Part shown: piece by piece, positions 57,121-64,000 of the stretch
Layout of the letters: each line of letters opens with the position of its first letter
How positions within the stretch are numbered: position 1 is the stretch's first letter
Assembly: GCF_000374185.1 (NCBI RefSeq)
Contig: NZ_KB910518.1
Location: forward strand, 5,236,300 to 5,300,299
Direction: 5' to 3'
Length of the DNA: 64,000 nucleotides
Origin: Paenibacillus sp. HW567
GTDB taxonomy: Bacteria > Bacillota > Bacilli > Paenibacillales > Paenibacillaceae
Program-made: the position numbers and the translations under genes
The notes under the pieces: generated by a model
The model's input: only the letters and a program-made list of their open reading frames with translations
Database searches by the model: none
What the model was told of the DNA's origin: nothing

Positions 57121-57585
57121 CTAAATTCCACAATGGTACAAATAAAATCCACCTTCAAACAATCTATCAGCAAATGAAATTATCTTTTCAAATTGCTTAA
57201 TGATTTCATGCCGATTATAAACTAACTGTTCATAATGACCCAATTGCCCCGCACCTTCAACCCTAACAAATTCTCCAGTAAGCTCTACTGCTAGCGGTGA
57301 GTTTAGAAATAAGTCTCTCCAAGAGGAGAATATGCTTTTTAAGGTTATCGCCGAATTCTGATCAAAAAGAGTCACGCCATGATAGTTTATCCCTGCTCCC
57401 ATTGGTGCCTCATGTAAAGCTGGATTTCTACTTGGAATCCATTTCAATGTATCACTAACATACAGAATAATGTCATCATGTATTACCACACTATCAATAA
57501 CCTCAGAATTATTCTCTATATTCATCCAAAAGTGCTCAACATCAATTGTAATAGGAGTGAGATAAAACTTATGTTCTAATGCCAT
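57121..57585 (-). CDS. Immunity-like protein of unknown family
   Basis: 154 residues, soluble, acidic, probably alpha/beta (FYLTPITIDVEHFWMNIENN, LTGEFVRVEGAGQLGHYEQL, ISFADRLFEGGFYLYHCGI). GAGAAATAA before the ATG. Size, strand and place between two SF0329-like copies suggest an orphan polymorphic-toxin immunity gene; I do not recognise the family. Confidence 0.6.
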   Translation of the reverse strand: MALEHKFYLTPITIDVEHFWMNIENNSEVIDSVVIHDDIILYVSDTLKWIPSRNPALHEAPMGAGINYHGVTLFDQNSAITLKSIFSSWRDLFLNSPLAVELTGEFVRVEGAGQLGHYEQLVYNRHEIIKQFEKIISFADRLFEGGFYLYHCGI

Positions 57586-57607
57586 TTATTTCTCCTGTAA
57601 TTTTATA

Positions 57608-57916
57608 CTACACATACCCATCCTCAGGTTCACCAACCTCAAACCCCAATACTTTGGTTGCTTCTAATTTAAACCTTGCTATCCAAGAATCCCAATCGCT
57701 CTTATTCATCTGTGCATAAAACGATAATCCGCTCGGCTCAACGGATGCCTCAATAAAAACATCATCATTTTCCTGCCCAAACCAATATGGAATCCCGTCT
57801 TTATACCCTATCCAACCAGGCATGAACTTATATATATTAGCAACCTTATCCCATTCTTCATCAGGTAGATAACCCCATATATTCAGATTACAATTATGAG
57901 AGGTTATTCTATTCAT
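57608..57916 (-). CDS. Small immunity-like protein
   Basis: 102 residues from ATG 57916, with AGGGAGAAGGCGG upstream; the longer frame to 58090 overlaps the next gene and is rejected. Trp-rich and acidic (NLNIWGYLPDEEWDKVANIY, GQENDDVFIEASVEPSGLSF, VLGFEVGEPEDGYV). This pattern is common in toxin-immunity proteins. Toxin partner is absent from the window. Confidence 0.65.
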   Translation of the reverse strand: MNRITSHNCNLNIWGYLPDEEWDKVANIYKFMPGWIGYKDGIPYWFGQENDDVFIEASVEPSGLSFYAQMNKSDWDSWIARFKLEATKVLGFEVGEPEDGYV

Positions 57917-58049
57917 CCGCCTTCTCCCTCTTTCTATCACAGAATTTTCTTTTATAGTTGCCGAAAAGATGTGTACTGCCCTGGCTAGCCTAGACAAACA
58001 GAAATGCCCTCTCAGTGAAGAGAGGGTGATCATTCCCAGGTATCGTACT

Positions 58050-58619
58050 TCACAACGTACCACACCGCAACTCATAAAAATACCGCACAATCGGATGCTT
58101 TAACTCCATCTTATCCGACATTTTTAAAATCCGCTGTTTCCCAACCCTCTTGTCCAGCAGCGCCAGTATATTCATTAAGATTTCATCGCTCTCTAAACTT
58201 TTCTCTATAGAAGTCGTTAGAAACTTATTAGCGTCAACGATAAAATTCGATTTGCTTAATGCAGCCTGTGCTGCCAAAAGTTCTTTTGCATGTTCTGTAC
58301 TTTTTCTGCTTCGGGCCATCACTATTAGGCGATCCTCTGGCACTGGTCCTTTGGTAGCTTTTCTGACCGCTTCAATTTCATCATTGCTGACAGGAATTTG
58401 GATACCTGGATCATTCTTAATTTCCAGTTCTGTTTGATACCATCTGATCGGGTTCGTTTTATCACTCATATTGAGCACGTTCTTTTTATCTACCGTAATA
58501 TAACAAATCCCTGATTTATCAGGCAGATAACGGTAACCGGGTGCGCGGTATTCTACCCTTCCATTTAACGCAGGACAGAGAAAGCTCTCCAGTTGTTGCT
58601 TCAATTTGCTCCAGGACAT
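58050..58619 (-). CDS. SF0329-like protein, intact copy 2
   Basis: 189 residues from ATG 58619 (GGAGGGG upstream): MSWSKLKQQLESFLCPALNG, then RYLPDKSGICYITVDKKNVL and RYFYELRCGTL. Intact version of the copy at 56.4-57.0 kb; similarity also covers about 80 bp upstream of the start, so the duplication includes the promoter side. Likely immunity-type or orphan protective gene by context. Confidence 0.75.
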   Translation of the reverse strand: MSWSKLKQQLESFLCPALNGRVEYRAPGYRYLPDKSGICYITVDKKNVLNMSDKTNPIRWYQTELEIKNDPGIQIPVSNDEIEAVRKATKGPVPEDRLIVMARSRKSTEHAKELLAAQAALSKSNFIVDANKFLTTSIEKSLESDEILMNILALLDKRVGKQRILKMSDKMELKHPIVRYFYELRCGTL

Positions 58620-58707
58620 GTAATCCCCTCCATCTAAAAACAGAGGAAAGGCTTGCTGGCTCCGGGTTTGCCCCCTCCCCATTCATCCGATCCTCAATCT
58701 TGGCAGC

Positions 58708-59697
58708 TTACTCCCCACGCTCCTCCGCCCCATCAGGCTCCTTGCTTCCAAACTCATCAAGCAGCGCACGCACTTCACTTGTTGACTTCGTGTTCATTAA
58801 GGTATTTCTTAATTCACTTGCCCCTCGGAATCCGCGGACATATATTTTAAAGAATCGTTGAAGTGGGCTGAACGAACGTGGTGCCTGTACTGAGTATTTA
58901 TCATAAAGGTCCAGATGCAACCGCAGCAGATCAAGCAATTCGCTACTACTGTGTTCCTTCGGCTCCTTCTCAAAGGCAAACGGATTCTGAAAAATACCGC
59001 GCCCAATCATAATACCATCCACACCGTACTTTTCTGCGAGTCTCAGGCCAGTCTGACGGTCTGGGATATCCCCGTTAATGGTCAGCAGTGTATCGGGGGC
59101 CACCTCATCACGCAGCTTTTTAATCTCCGGGATCAGTTCCCAGTGAGCATCTACCTTGCTCATTTCCTCGCGTGTACGCAGATGAATGGACAGATTCACA
59201 ATGTCCTGCTGCAAAATATGGGTTAACCAGCCGCGCCATTCGTCTATGTCACTGAATCCGAGCCTTGTTTTTACACTGACGGGCAGTCCCCCGGCTTTGG
59301 CGGCCTGAATGATTTCCGCTGCGAGTTCGGGACGGCAGATCAGGCCGCTTCCTTTCCCGTTCTCTGCTACATTTGCTACAGGACAACCCATATTAATATC
59401 AATGCCTTTGAAGCCTTCTTTGGCCATACCGATGCTCATTTGACGGAAGTATTCCGGCTTATCTCCCCAGATATGAGCTACAATGGGCTGTTCATCCTCT
59501 GTAAAAGCCAAACGCCCGCGCACAGCATGGTTGCCCTCCGGGTGACAATAACTCTCTGAATTCGCAAACTCCGTAAAAAACACATCCGGTCTGCCCGCTC
59601 TACTTACGACATGGCGAAAGACAACATCCGTCACATCCTCCATAGGCGCCAGTATAAAAAACGGCCGTGGTAATTCACGCCAAAAATTGTTTGTCAT
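58708..59697 (-). CDS. tRNA-dihydrouridine synthase
   Basis: 329 residues from ATG 59697 (AGAGAGG upstream). FMN-binding barrel start FILAPMEDVTDVVFRHVV, active-site Cys in GIDINMGCPVANVAENGKGS, and the FMN phosphate motif GVDGIMIGRGIFQNPFAF. Reduces uridines in tRNA. It sits between the immunity-like genes and the second methyltransferase tail, so it may have moved with them. Confidence 0.92.
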   Translation of the reverse strand: MTNNFWRELPRPFFILAPMEDVTDVVFRHVVSRAGRPDVFFTEFANSESYCHPEGNHAVRGRLAFTEDEQPIVAHIWGDKPEYFRQMSIGMAKEGFKGIDINMGCPVANVAENGKGSGLICRPELAAEIIQAAKAGGLPVSVKTRLGFSDIDEWRGWLTHILQQDIVNLSIHLRTREEMSKVDAHWELIPEIKKLRDEVAPDTLLTINGDIPDRQTGLRLAEKYGVDGIMIGRGIFQNPFAFEKEPKEHSSSELLDLLRLHLDLYDKYSVQAPRSFSPLQRFFKIYVRGFRGASELRNTLMNTKSTSEVRALLDEFGSKEPDGAEERGE

Positions 59698-59770
59698 ATC
59701 AAAAACCTCTCTATGCAATATAAAGCAAAGTATATCATAACCCCGAGAGTAGCATACTCACCCGATAAAT

Positions 59771-59815
59771 TCAAAGAAGAGGATACGCCACCGACTCCAC
59801 ATGGGATGAGTGCTG
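59771..59815 (-). pseudogene. 3'-end remnant B of TrmA/RlmD-type methyltransferase
   Basis: The leftward frame QHSSHVESVAYPLL-stop keeps the H-x-x-H-V-E-S-V core. The 17 bases at 59787-59803 (GCCACCGACTCCACATG) recur with one change at 63129 and, in shorter form, at 56350. Confidence 0.55.
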
Positions 59816-59961
59816 ACGGTAGAATAAACTAAGCTGTGGCTGTATTTACCCTTTGAACAAGAACTAAGCAGTTAAAAACAAATATAATCAACTATTACAT
59901 ATTTTCAATAAATAAATGCGTTATTATAATTCTATACAATGTAACAAGGAGAGATTTGGAT

Positions 59962-60939
59962 TTGAATAAAAATTTGAGTATCGCAAAGGAAGCATTAAAT
60001 AACTACTCAATAAGTTGTAAATCGATTGATTTTATTGGGCAAAGTGCGAATACGATCTATAAAATAACTGACCTGGAAAGCAACTGCTATAGTCTTCGCT
60101 TACATATATCAAAAAGCGAAACCCTTGAAAGTGTTTGGACAGAACAGGAAGTGATTCGTTCAGAAATGGTTTGGCTTCACTCCTTAACTTTGGATACAGA
60201 TTTAACTCTACCTTCACCAATTAAGAATATCCACGGGGAATTCATTACAGACGTAAACAGCACACAATGCACTTTAGTAAAATGGGTCGAAGGTGAGCAG
60301 AAGCCATTCATTACTACATTAGATGATGCTGAATACATAGGCGAGATGATAGGTAAATTACATAAACAATCATCGAATTGGAAAATCCCAAGTTTATTTG
60401 AACGTCCTACATTTGATGGCTCCCGTATATTGCAATCACTTGGCAAGCTTAAAGAGCAAGCTAATGCAGGGTTGCTTAATGCAGATGATACAGAACTTCT
60501 TCAGAATGCAGGTCAACGAGTCATTAAAATGATGAATTCTATTGAAATAACATCCAGCAATTGGGGAATGATTCATGCCGATTTGATTCCAAGTAATTTT
60601 GTGTTTCATGGAAAAGAAGCGAGACCCATCGATTTTGGTGCTTGTGGTTTTGGTTTTTATTTATTTGATCTTGGCTGGACGTTTTCATATATTCATCCTT
60701 CATTCAGAGACCAGCTACTTAAATCATATTCTCAATATCATTCGTTACCAGATCACTATATTGAGCTATTAGAAGGTTTTTTTATTGCAGGGCAACTTGA
60801 AACCATGAATTTTTGGCTGGGTCTACCAGACTCGCAGGAATGGTTACCAGGCCATATTGGTAAATTAGCCAGTAGAGAATTTAATTCCTATGTAAACAAT
60901 GAATCGTTCCTCTTCAACGGTATACCCTATTGGGAATAA
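59962..60939 (+). CDS. APH-fold phosphotransferase
   Basis: 325 residues. TTG at 59962 is preferred over TTG 59956 because AAGGAGAG ends seven bases before it. Kinase features: FIGQSANTIYKITDLES (nucleotide loop), LVKWVEGEQKP, catalytic GMIHADLIPSNFVFHG and metal site RPIDFGACGFGFYLFDLGWT. It resembles SrkA/homoserine-kinase-II-like members more than known drug kinases. Substrate unknown. Codon use is AT-rich. Confidence 0.8.
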   Translation: MNKNLSIAKEALNNYSISCKSIDFIGQSANTIYKITDLESNCYSLRLHISKSETLESVWTEQEVIRSEMVWLHSLTLDTDLTLPSPIKNIHGEFITDVNSTQCTLVKWVEGEQKPFITTLDDAEYIGEMIGKLHKQSSNWKIPSLFERPTFDGSRILQSLGKLKEQANAGLLNADDTELLQNAGQRVIKMMNSIEITSSNWGMIHADLIPSNFVFHGKEARPIDFGACGFGFYLFDLGWTFSYIHPSFRDQLLKSYSQYHSLPDHYIELLEGFFIAGQLETMNFWLGLPDSQEWLPGHIGKLASREFNSYVNNESFLFNGIPYWE

Positions 60940-61089
60940 ACTGTCTATTCTTTACTCCCTCACCAGCACCGCCGCGGAGGTGGAGTCTTTTACATATCCG
61001 ATCATTATCTTCCGCCTCGCTACCAGTAACTATTCTCGCGCTTGTGCTTAATCCCATATATGCATACCTTCGCTGTATCTTCATTAACC

Positions 61090-61314
61090 TCAAATACCAG
61101 AATGTTCTGATAGAGTCCAAGCCTTCCGTCCATCCTCGAATTCCATTACCTTTGCCTGTAAGTATTCAAGTCCGCCTTCTCTTCCATACACACGCCCTTG
61201 CTCACGGTCTTTGATTACTTCAAATCCGGCTACATGATGGCTTAGTAACCATTCCTGCTCCTGATTCGAATACATTTTCAACTTGGATGTTGCACTCTCT
61301 AGTGCCTCACTCAA
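61090..61314 (-). pseudogene. 5'-truncated small protein fragment
   Basis: The frame looks coding (DGIIYTIRHPLSEALESATS, AKVMEFEDGRKAWTLSEHSG) and the similarity-like sequence extends upstream of the first usable start codon to the TetR gene stop, with no ribosome site. It therefore seems to be the 3' part of a gene cut off by the neighbouring TetR locus. Family unknown. Confidence 0.45.
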
Positions 61315-61355
61315 AGGATGTCGGATAGTGTATATAATCCCATCTTGATCCGCTT

Positions 61356-61925
61356 TTACTGTTTATTGACCGGGCCAAAGATATGAAACGGTGTTATCCC
61401 ATTTGCGAATAGGCTATCTATCAGCTTGACCAATTCTTCCGACGATAAATCTTTGTCATTGCGTATCCAAAGGCGAAACAAAGATATTAATGTTGATATA
61501 TAGAACTCAATCAGGTATGGCGTTAAGATATCATTTGTTGGAAGGTCCACAATCAATCTCTCAAAGGGAATTTCTCTTTTCAGACGTTCAACAAAATGAA
61601 CAGAACCATAGTCACCCAAGAGGGCTTTTAGGACTGAAATTTCTTCTGTATTTTCCAAGCATTGAAGTGCATCTTGGAAAGTATGCGTAGAAAGCTCCCT
61701 GCTTGCCATTTCCTCGTTAATGGATTTCAGAATACTCTCTTCAACATAGTCCAACAGCTCATAGATATCTGTAAAGTATTGATAAAATGTACTGCGGTTA
61801 TATCCTGACTTGTTAGCAATCTCTTGAATAGATATTTTCTCAATGGGTTTGTGGCTATATAAATCACAGAACACATTTATAAATGTTTGCCTGGTTTTGT
61901 CCGTAATTTCAGGTTGCTTGTTCAT
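61356..61925 (-). CDS. TetR/AcrR family regulator
   Basis: 189 residues from ATG 61925 (TGGAGGAAAATA upstream). Helix-turn-helix KISIQEIANKSGYNRSTFYQYF at about 27-48, followed by a helical ligand domain. Divergent from the ketopantoate-reductase-like gene; the spacer holds several inverted repeats, so the pair is probably co-regulated. Confidence 0.88.
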   Translation of the reverse strand: MNKQPEITDKTRQTFINVFCDLYSHKPIEKISIQEIANKSGYNRSTFYQYFTDIYELLDYVEESILKSINEEMASRELSTHTFQDALQCLENTEEISVLKALLGDYGSVHFVERLKREIPFERLIVDLPTNDILTPYLIEFYISTLISLFRLWIRNDKDLSSEELVKLIDSLFANGITPFHIFGPVNKQ

Positions 61926-62020
61926 TATTTTCCTCCATTTTCTGTTCAATACATTATCCGACAGATATTAAAAATCTGATGGTTGATGACAGTATAGTGA
62001 ATACATACAATATCATTATA

Positions 62021-62044
62021 CAACACGTTGTTTGATCATCAACA
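62021..62044. promoter_or_regulatory. Candidate TetR operator
   Basis: ACAAC-AC-GTTGT and the overlapping TTGAT-C-ATCAA lie together just before the rightward gene's ribosome site. Either could be a TetR-type operator. Assignment inferred. Confidence 0.4.
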
Positions 62045-62074
62045 AGGATTATCAATTATTTTTGGGAGGCTAAT

Positions 62075-63016
62075 ATGAGAATTTTATTCTTCGGTAGAGG
62101 TGTAATATCGACCCAATATGCTTGGGCTTTTGAACAGGCAGGGCACACAGTTGAGTTTTACGTTAGAAAGGGGAGAAAAGAAACCTTCGGAAGCACTATA
62201 GAGCTTGAAATGTGGGACGCACGAAAAGGGAAAAAGCTGATACAAGAAAGCTGGAACGTCAAACTACATGAGGAGTTGCTTCCAGATTATGATCTCATTA
62301 TCGCCAGCGTCAACACGGAACAACTTCCGGAAGCCGCACAATTCCTATCCACTGCTGCAGGAAAGACCCCTATCCTCATATTCAATAACCTTTGGCAAGA
62401 TTTGAAATCATCTATCGCACCATTATCAATGAACAATGTTGTCTTTGGCTTCCCCGGAGCAGGAGGCGGCATAGCGGACAATAGGCTTAGAGGCGGCTTT
62501 TTGAAAATGATATTTCTTGAAAAACCGCGGGCAGGCACTGAGCATACTAACCAATTGGTCAAAGATTGTTTTGAAAGTGCCCATTTTAAAATTAGTTGGG
62601 TAAAGGATATGCAAAACTGGCTGTGGAATCACTTTGCCATGAATGCAGCTATGGAAACCGAGGTGTTAAAACGGGGAAGCTTTCCAGCACTCATGAACCA
62701 TAGGGACTCATTTGCAAATGTTGGGTTGAATATGAGGGAAATGATCCCTGTACTTAAAGCAAGAGGTGCAAAGCCTGATGCCATTTCTCTCTTGTTGACT
62801 AAAATTCCACCAGCACTTCTCGGCATACTTTTTAACAAGGTTATTTTTGCAAAAGGCAGCTTACCGCGACTTTTTGTGGAATACAACAATAGTAAAGCAG
62901 GCTTTGCGGTACTTGAAGTTGTGAGAGAAGCAAAAAAGTTAGGCATACCTTTGCCCCGTCTTACGATGGCATTTGGGAACACTGAACTGCATATCACGAA
63001 GCCTTCAACCCCTTAG
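62075..63016 (+). CDS. Ketopantoate reductase (PanE/ApbA)-like protein
   Basis: 313 residues. N-terminal Rossmann motif FFGRGVISTQYAWAFEQAGH, NADP region, and FNNLWQDLKSS followed by FGFPGAGGGIADNRLRGG, as in PanE-like oxidoreductases. The C-terminal helical domain is present. GGGAGG precedes the ATG. TetR control suggests a stress or detoxification substrate instead of core pantothenate synthesis (inference). Confidence 0.82.
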   Translation: MRILFFGRGVISTQYAWAFEQAGHTVEFYVRKGRKETFGSTIELEMWDARKGKKLIQESWNVKLHEELLPDYDLIIASVNTEQLPEAAQFLSTAAGKTPILIFNNLWQDLKSSIAPLSMNNVVFGFPGAGGGIADNRLRGGFLKMIFLEKPRAGTEHTNQLVKDCFESAHFKISWVKDMQNWLWNHFAMNAAMETEVLKRGSFPALMNHRDSFANVGLNMREMIPVLKARGAKPDAISLLLTKIPPALLGILFNKVIFAKGSLPRLFVEYNNSKAGFAVLEVVREAKKLGIPLPRLTMAFGNTELHITKPSTP

Positions 63017-63109
63017 AATGCTTCGGATTACCCATGAGTTTTTCCAATGTCTATTCTAAGGGGGCACTCTAAACCAGATGTCTTCTTTCATCCTTGATTT
63101 GCAACGAGC

Positions 63110-63166
63110 TTAGCCACGTTCAAGCAAAGCCACCGATCCCACATGTGTGGAGTAAGCACAATCAAC
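63110..63166 (-). pseudogene. 3'-end remnant C of TrmA/RlmD-type methyltransferase
   Basis: The leftward frame VDCAYSTHVGSVALLERG-stop matches the C-terminus V-D-x4-T-x-H-V-E-x-V-A-L-L-E-R of RNA uracil-C5 methyltransferases. No other part of such a gene is nearby. Confidence 0.6.
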
Positions 63167-63278
63167 ACATCCATTAACAATGAACGGGGAGCCTCGGCTC
63201 AGCGGCAGCTTATTCAACAAATGAAGGTCCGGTACGGACTCATAAGGAGAGCAGAACCTCACTTTCTGGCAATTTCCG

Positions 63279-63306
63279 CAGAGGCAGATTGGCCTCTGTT
63301 TTTTTT
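63279..63306 (+). terminator. Strong rightward terminator without an obvious gene
   Basis: GCAGAGGC-agatt-GGCCTCTG followed by eight T. The nearest rightward gene ends 263 bp earlier. It may end that transcript late or end a small RNA. Confidence 0.7.
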
Positions 63307-63787
63307 GCTGAGGAGAACCCATGCGGTAATAGAAAAAAGTACAGGCGGCGCCTGCCATAACGAGCAGCAGCACCAGCCTTACGGAGACGGCGGGCTTCGG
63401 CGTGGCCTTAATGAACGCCTCTATTTTAATAACATCAACTTTTTATATTGGGCTGGACGGCTTCATTCAAAACCTAAGCTCAACTACTGGGAGGTTTGTT
63501 ATCCATGACCGGTGCGCTCACCATTTGTACAAAATATGCCTGCTCCGTGCTGAACAAGTCCGTACCTGATGCGGATGTGCTGGTATATTAATTTCCCCTC
63601 GGACTTTTCCAAGTCAAGCAAAATTTCGTTGTCCATCGTATCATTTCCTGGAAAACGCGCGGTTTGGAAATATCTGTTTCTGGAAAAGAAGCATTTGGGT
63701 AATACATAGTGCAGCATTCGCTTACAAACGGTCTGTTGTTGGCATGGAGCACAAGAAAAATAAATAGTACAAGATAGGAGAACAAGA

Positions 63788-64000
63788 ATGGAGAATCCAA
63801 ACCAGGATACATATCGCTTTCAGGTCAACTTAAGCGGTATGATCAACATTTTGTCTAACCATTTGTATAGCAGTCCGAAGGTATTCCTCAGGGAGCTGCT
63901 GCAAAATGGTATAGACGCAATTACTGCACGGCAGGATTATTCTCAAGGTGGATACGAAGGCAAGATTCATGTCGAAATAAGCGGGACCTCCACTGGAGCT
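63788..64000 (+). CDS. Hsp90-family chaperone, 5' part
   Basis: 71 residues to the window edge. FQVNLSGMINILSNHLYSSP then VFLRELLQNGIDAITARQDY is the N-terminal ATPase start of the HtpG/Hsp90 (GHKL) fold, with the Asn that holds Mg-ATP. TAGGAGAA precedes ATG 63788. Cannot tell from here whether it is canonical HtpG or one of the shorter Hsp90-like paralogues. Confidence 0.85.
   Translation, partial: MENPNQDTYRFQVNLSGMINILSNHLYSSPKVFLRELLQNGIDAITARQDYSQGGYEGKIHVEISGTSTGA

Larger units (their letters stand above)
63017..63787. other. Gene-poor stretch before Hsp90-like gene
   Basis: Holds methyltransferase tail C and the 63279 terminator. It also has a possible 28-codon rightward ORF at 63508-63594 with GGGAGG ten bases upstream (starts MTGALTICTKY) and, antisense to it, a 45-codon frame starting at 63636. 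Neither tiny frame is convincing. Confidence 0.4.

Noticed and set aside
63143..63508. Rightward 121-codon frame after the PanE-like gene
   Set aside because: It reads through the strong terminator and its T-run (giving PLFFLL), with no ribosome site.

Overview
The window looks like chromosome from a Gram-positive, spore-forming bacterium of the Paenibacillus type (inference). The signs are near-balanced base composition outside the accessory part, strong GGAGG-type ribosome sites, LplB/LplC-type sugar ABC permeases beside a membrane-anchored AraC regulator, a CAP/SLH surface protein, and DUF4003, DUF4256 and DUF4317 family proteins. No rRNA, tRNA or CRISPR array was seen.

Layout. 0-3.4 kb: a flavin-reductase/FMN_bind flavoprotein cut by the window edge, a paralogous flavin reductase, a divergent LysR regulator and an ApbE flavin transferase, which together form a covalent-flavinylation redox module. 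3.5-16.3 kb: mixed core and accessory genes. These are a frameshifted ClbS/DfsB-like gene, a GT39-like membrane glycosyltransferase with a Gly-rich lipoprotein, DUF4003, a heterodimeric ABC exporter, a GNAT gene whose 3' end looks lost, a nucleotidyltransferase, an AlkD-like protein, and an AraC/GyrI-like regulator cluster. 16.3-28.2 kb: a xyloglucan or xylo-oligosaccharide locus with solute-binding protein, two permeases, membrane AraC sensor, GH74-like glucanase without signal peptide, GH31 alpha-xylosidase and a cupin-AraC regulator. 28.2-42 kb: an alpha/beta hydrolase, a YtrA-type GntR/ABC operon with a visible promoter and operator, a DJ-1/PfpI protein, a kinase-like gene with an in-frame stop, a CPA2 antiporter, a CAP/SLH protein flanked by a repeated hairpin element, DUF4256, DUF4317, a small secreted protein and a MetE-core-like protein.

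42.3-58.7 kb is an accessory, AT-richer defence-type island. It holds a GIY-YIG/DUF2075 helicase fusion, an IS256-family element with an 8-bp target duplication that splits a small ORF, a NERD protein, a Spo0E-like small protein, an XRE regulator, and a type I restriction-modification operon (S', R, Abi, S, M) whose Abi gene carries an in-frame stop. Four orphan, immunity-like genes follow, including a recent duplication with one copy stopped at codon 3. 58.7-64 kb holds a tRNA-dihydrouridine synthase, a kinase-like protein, a TetR/ketopantoate-reductase-like pair and the start of an Hsp90-family chaperone.

The most unusual pattern is three separated, same-strand remnants (about 56.3, 59.8 and 63.1 kb) that each encode only the last residues of a TrmA/RlmD-type RNA uracil-C5 methyltransferase. 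They look like scars of repeated insertion at the 3' end of such a gene, and they bracket the accessory cassettes.
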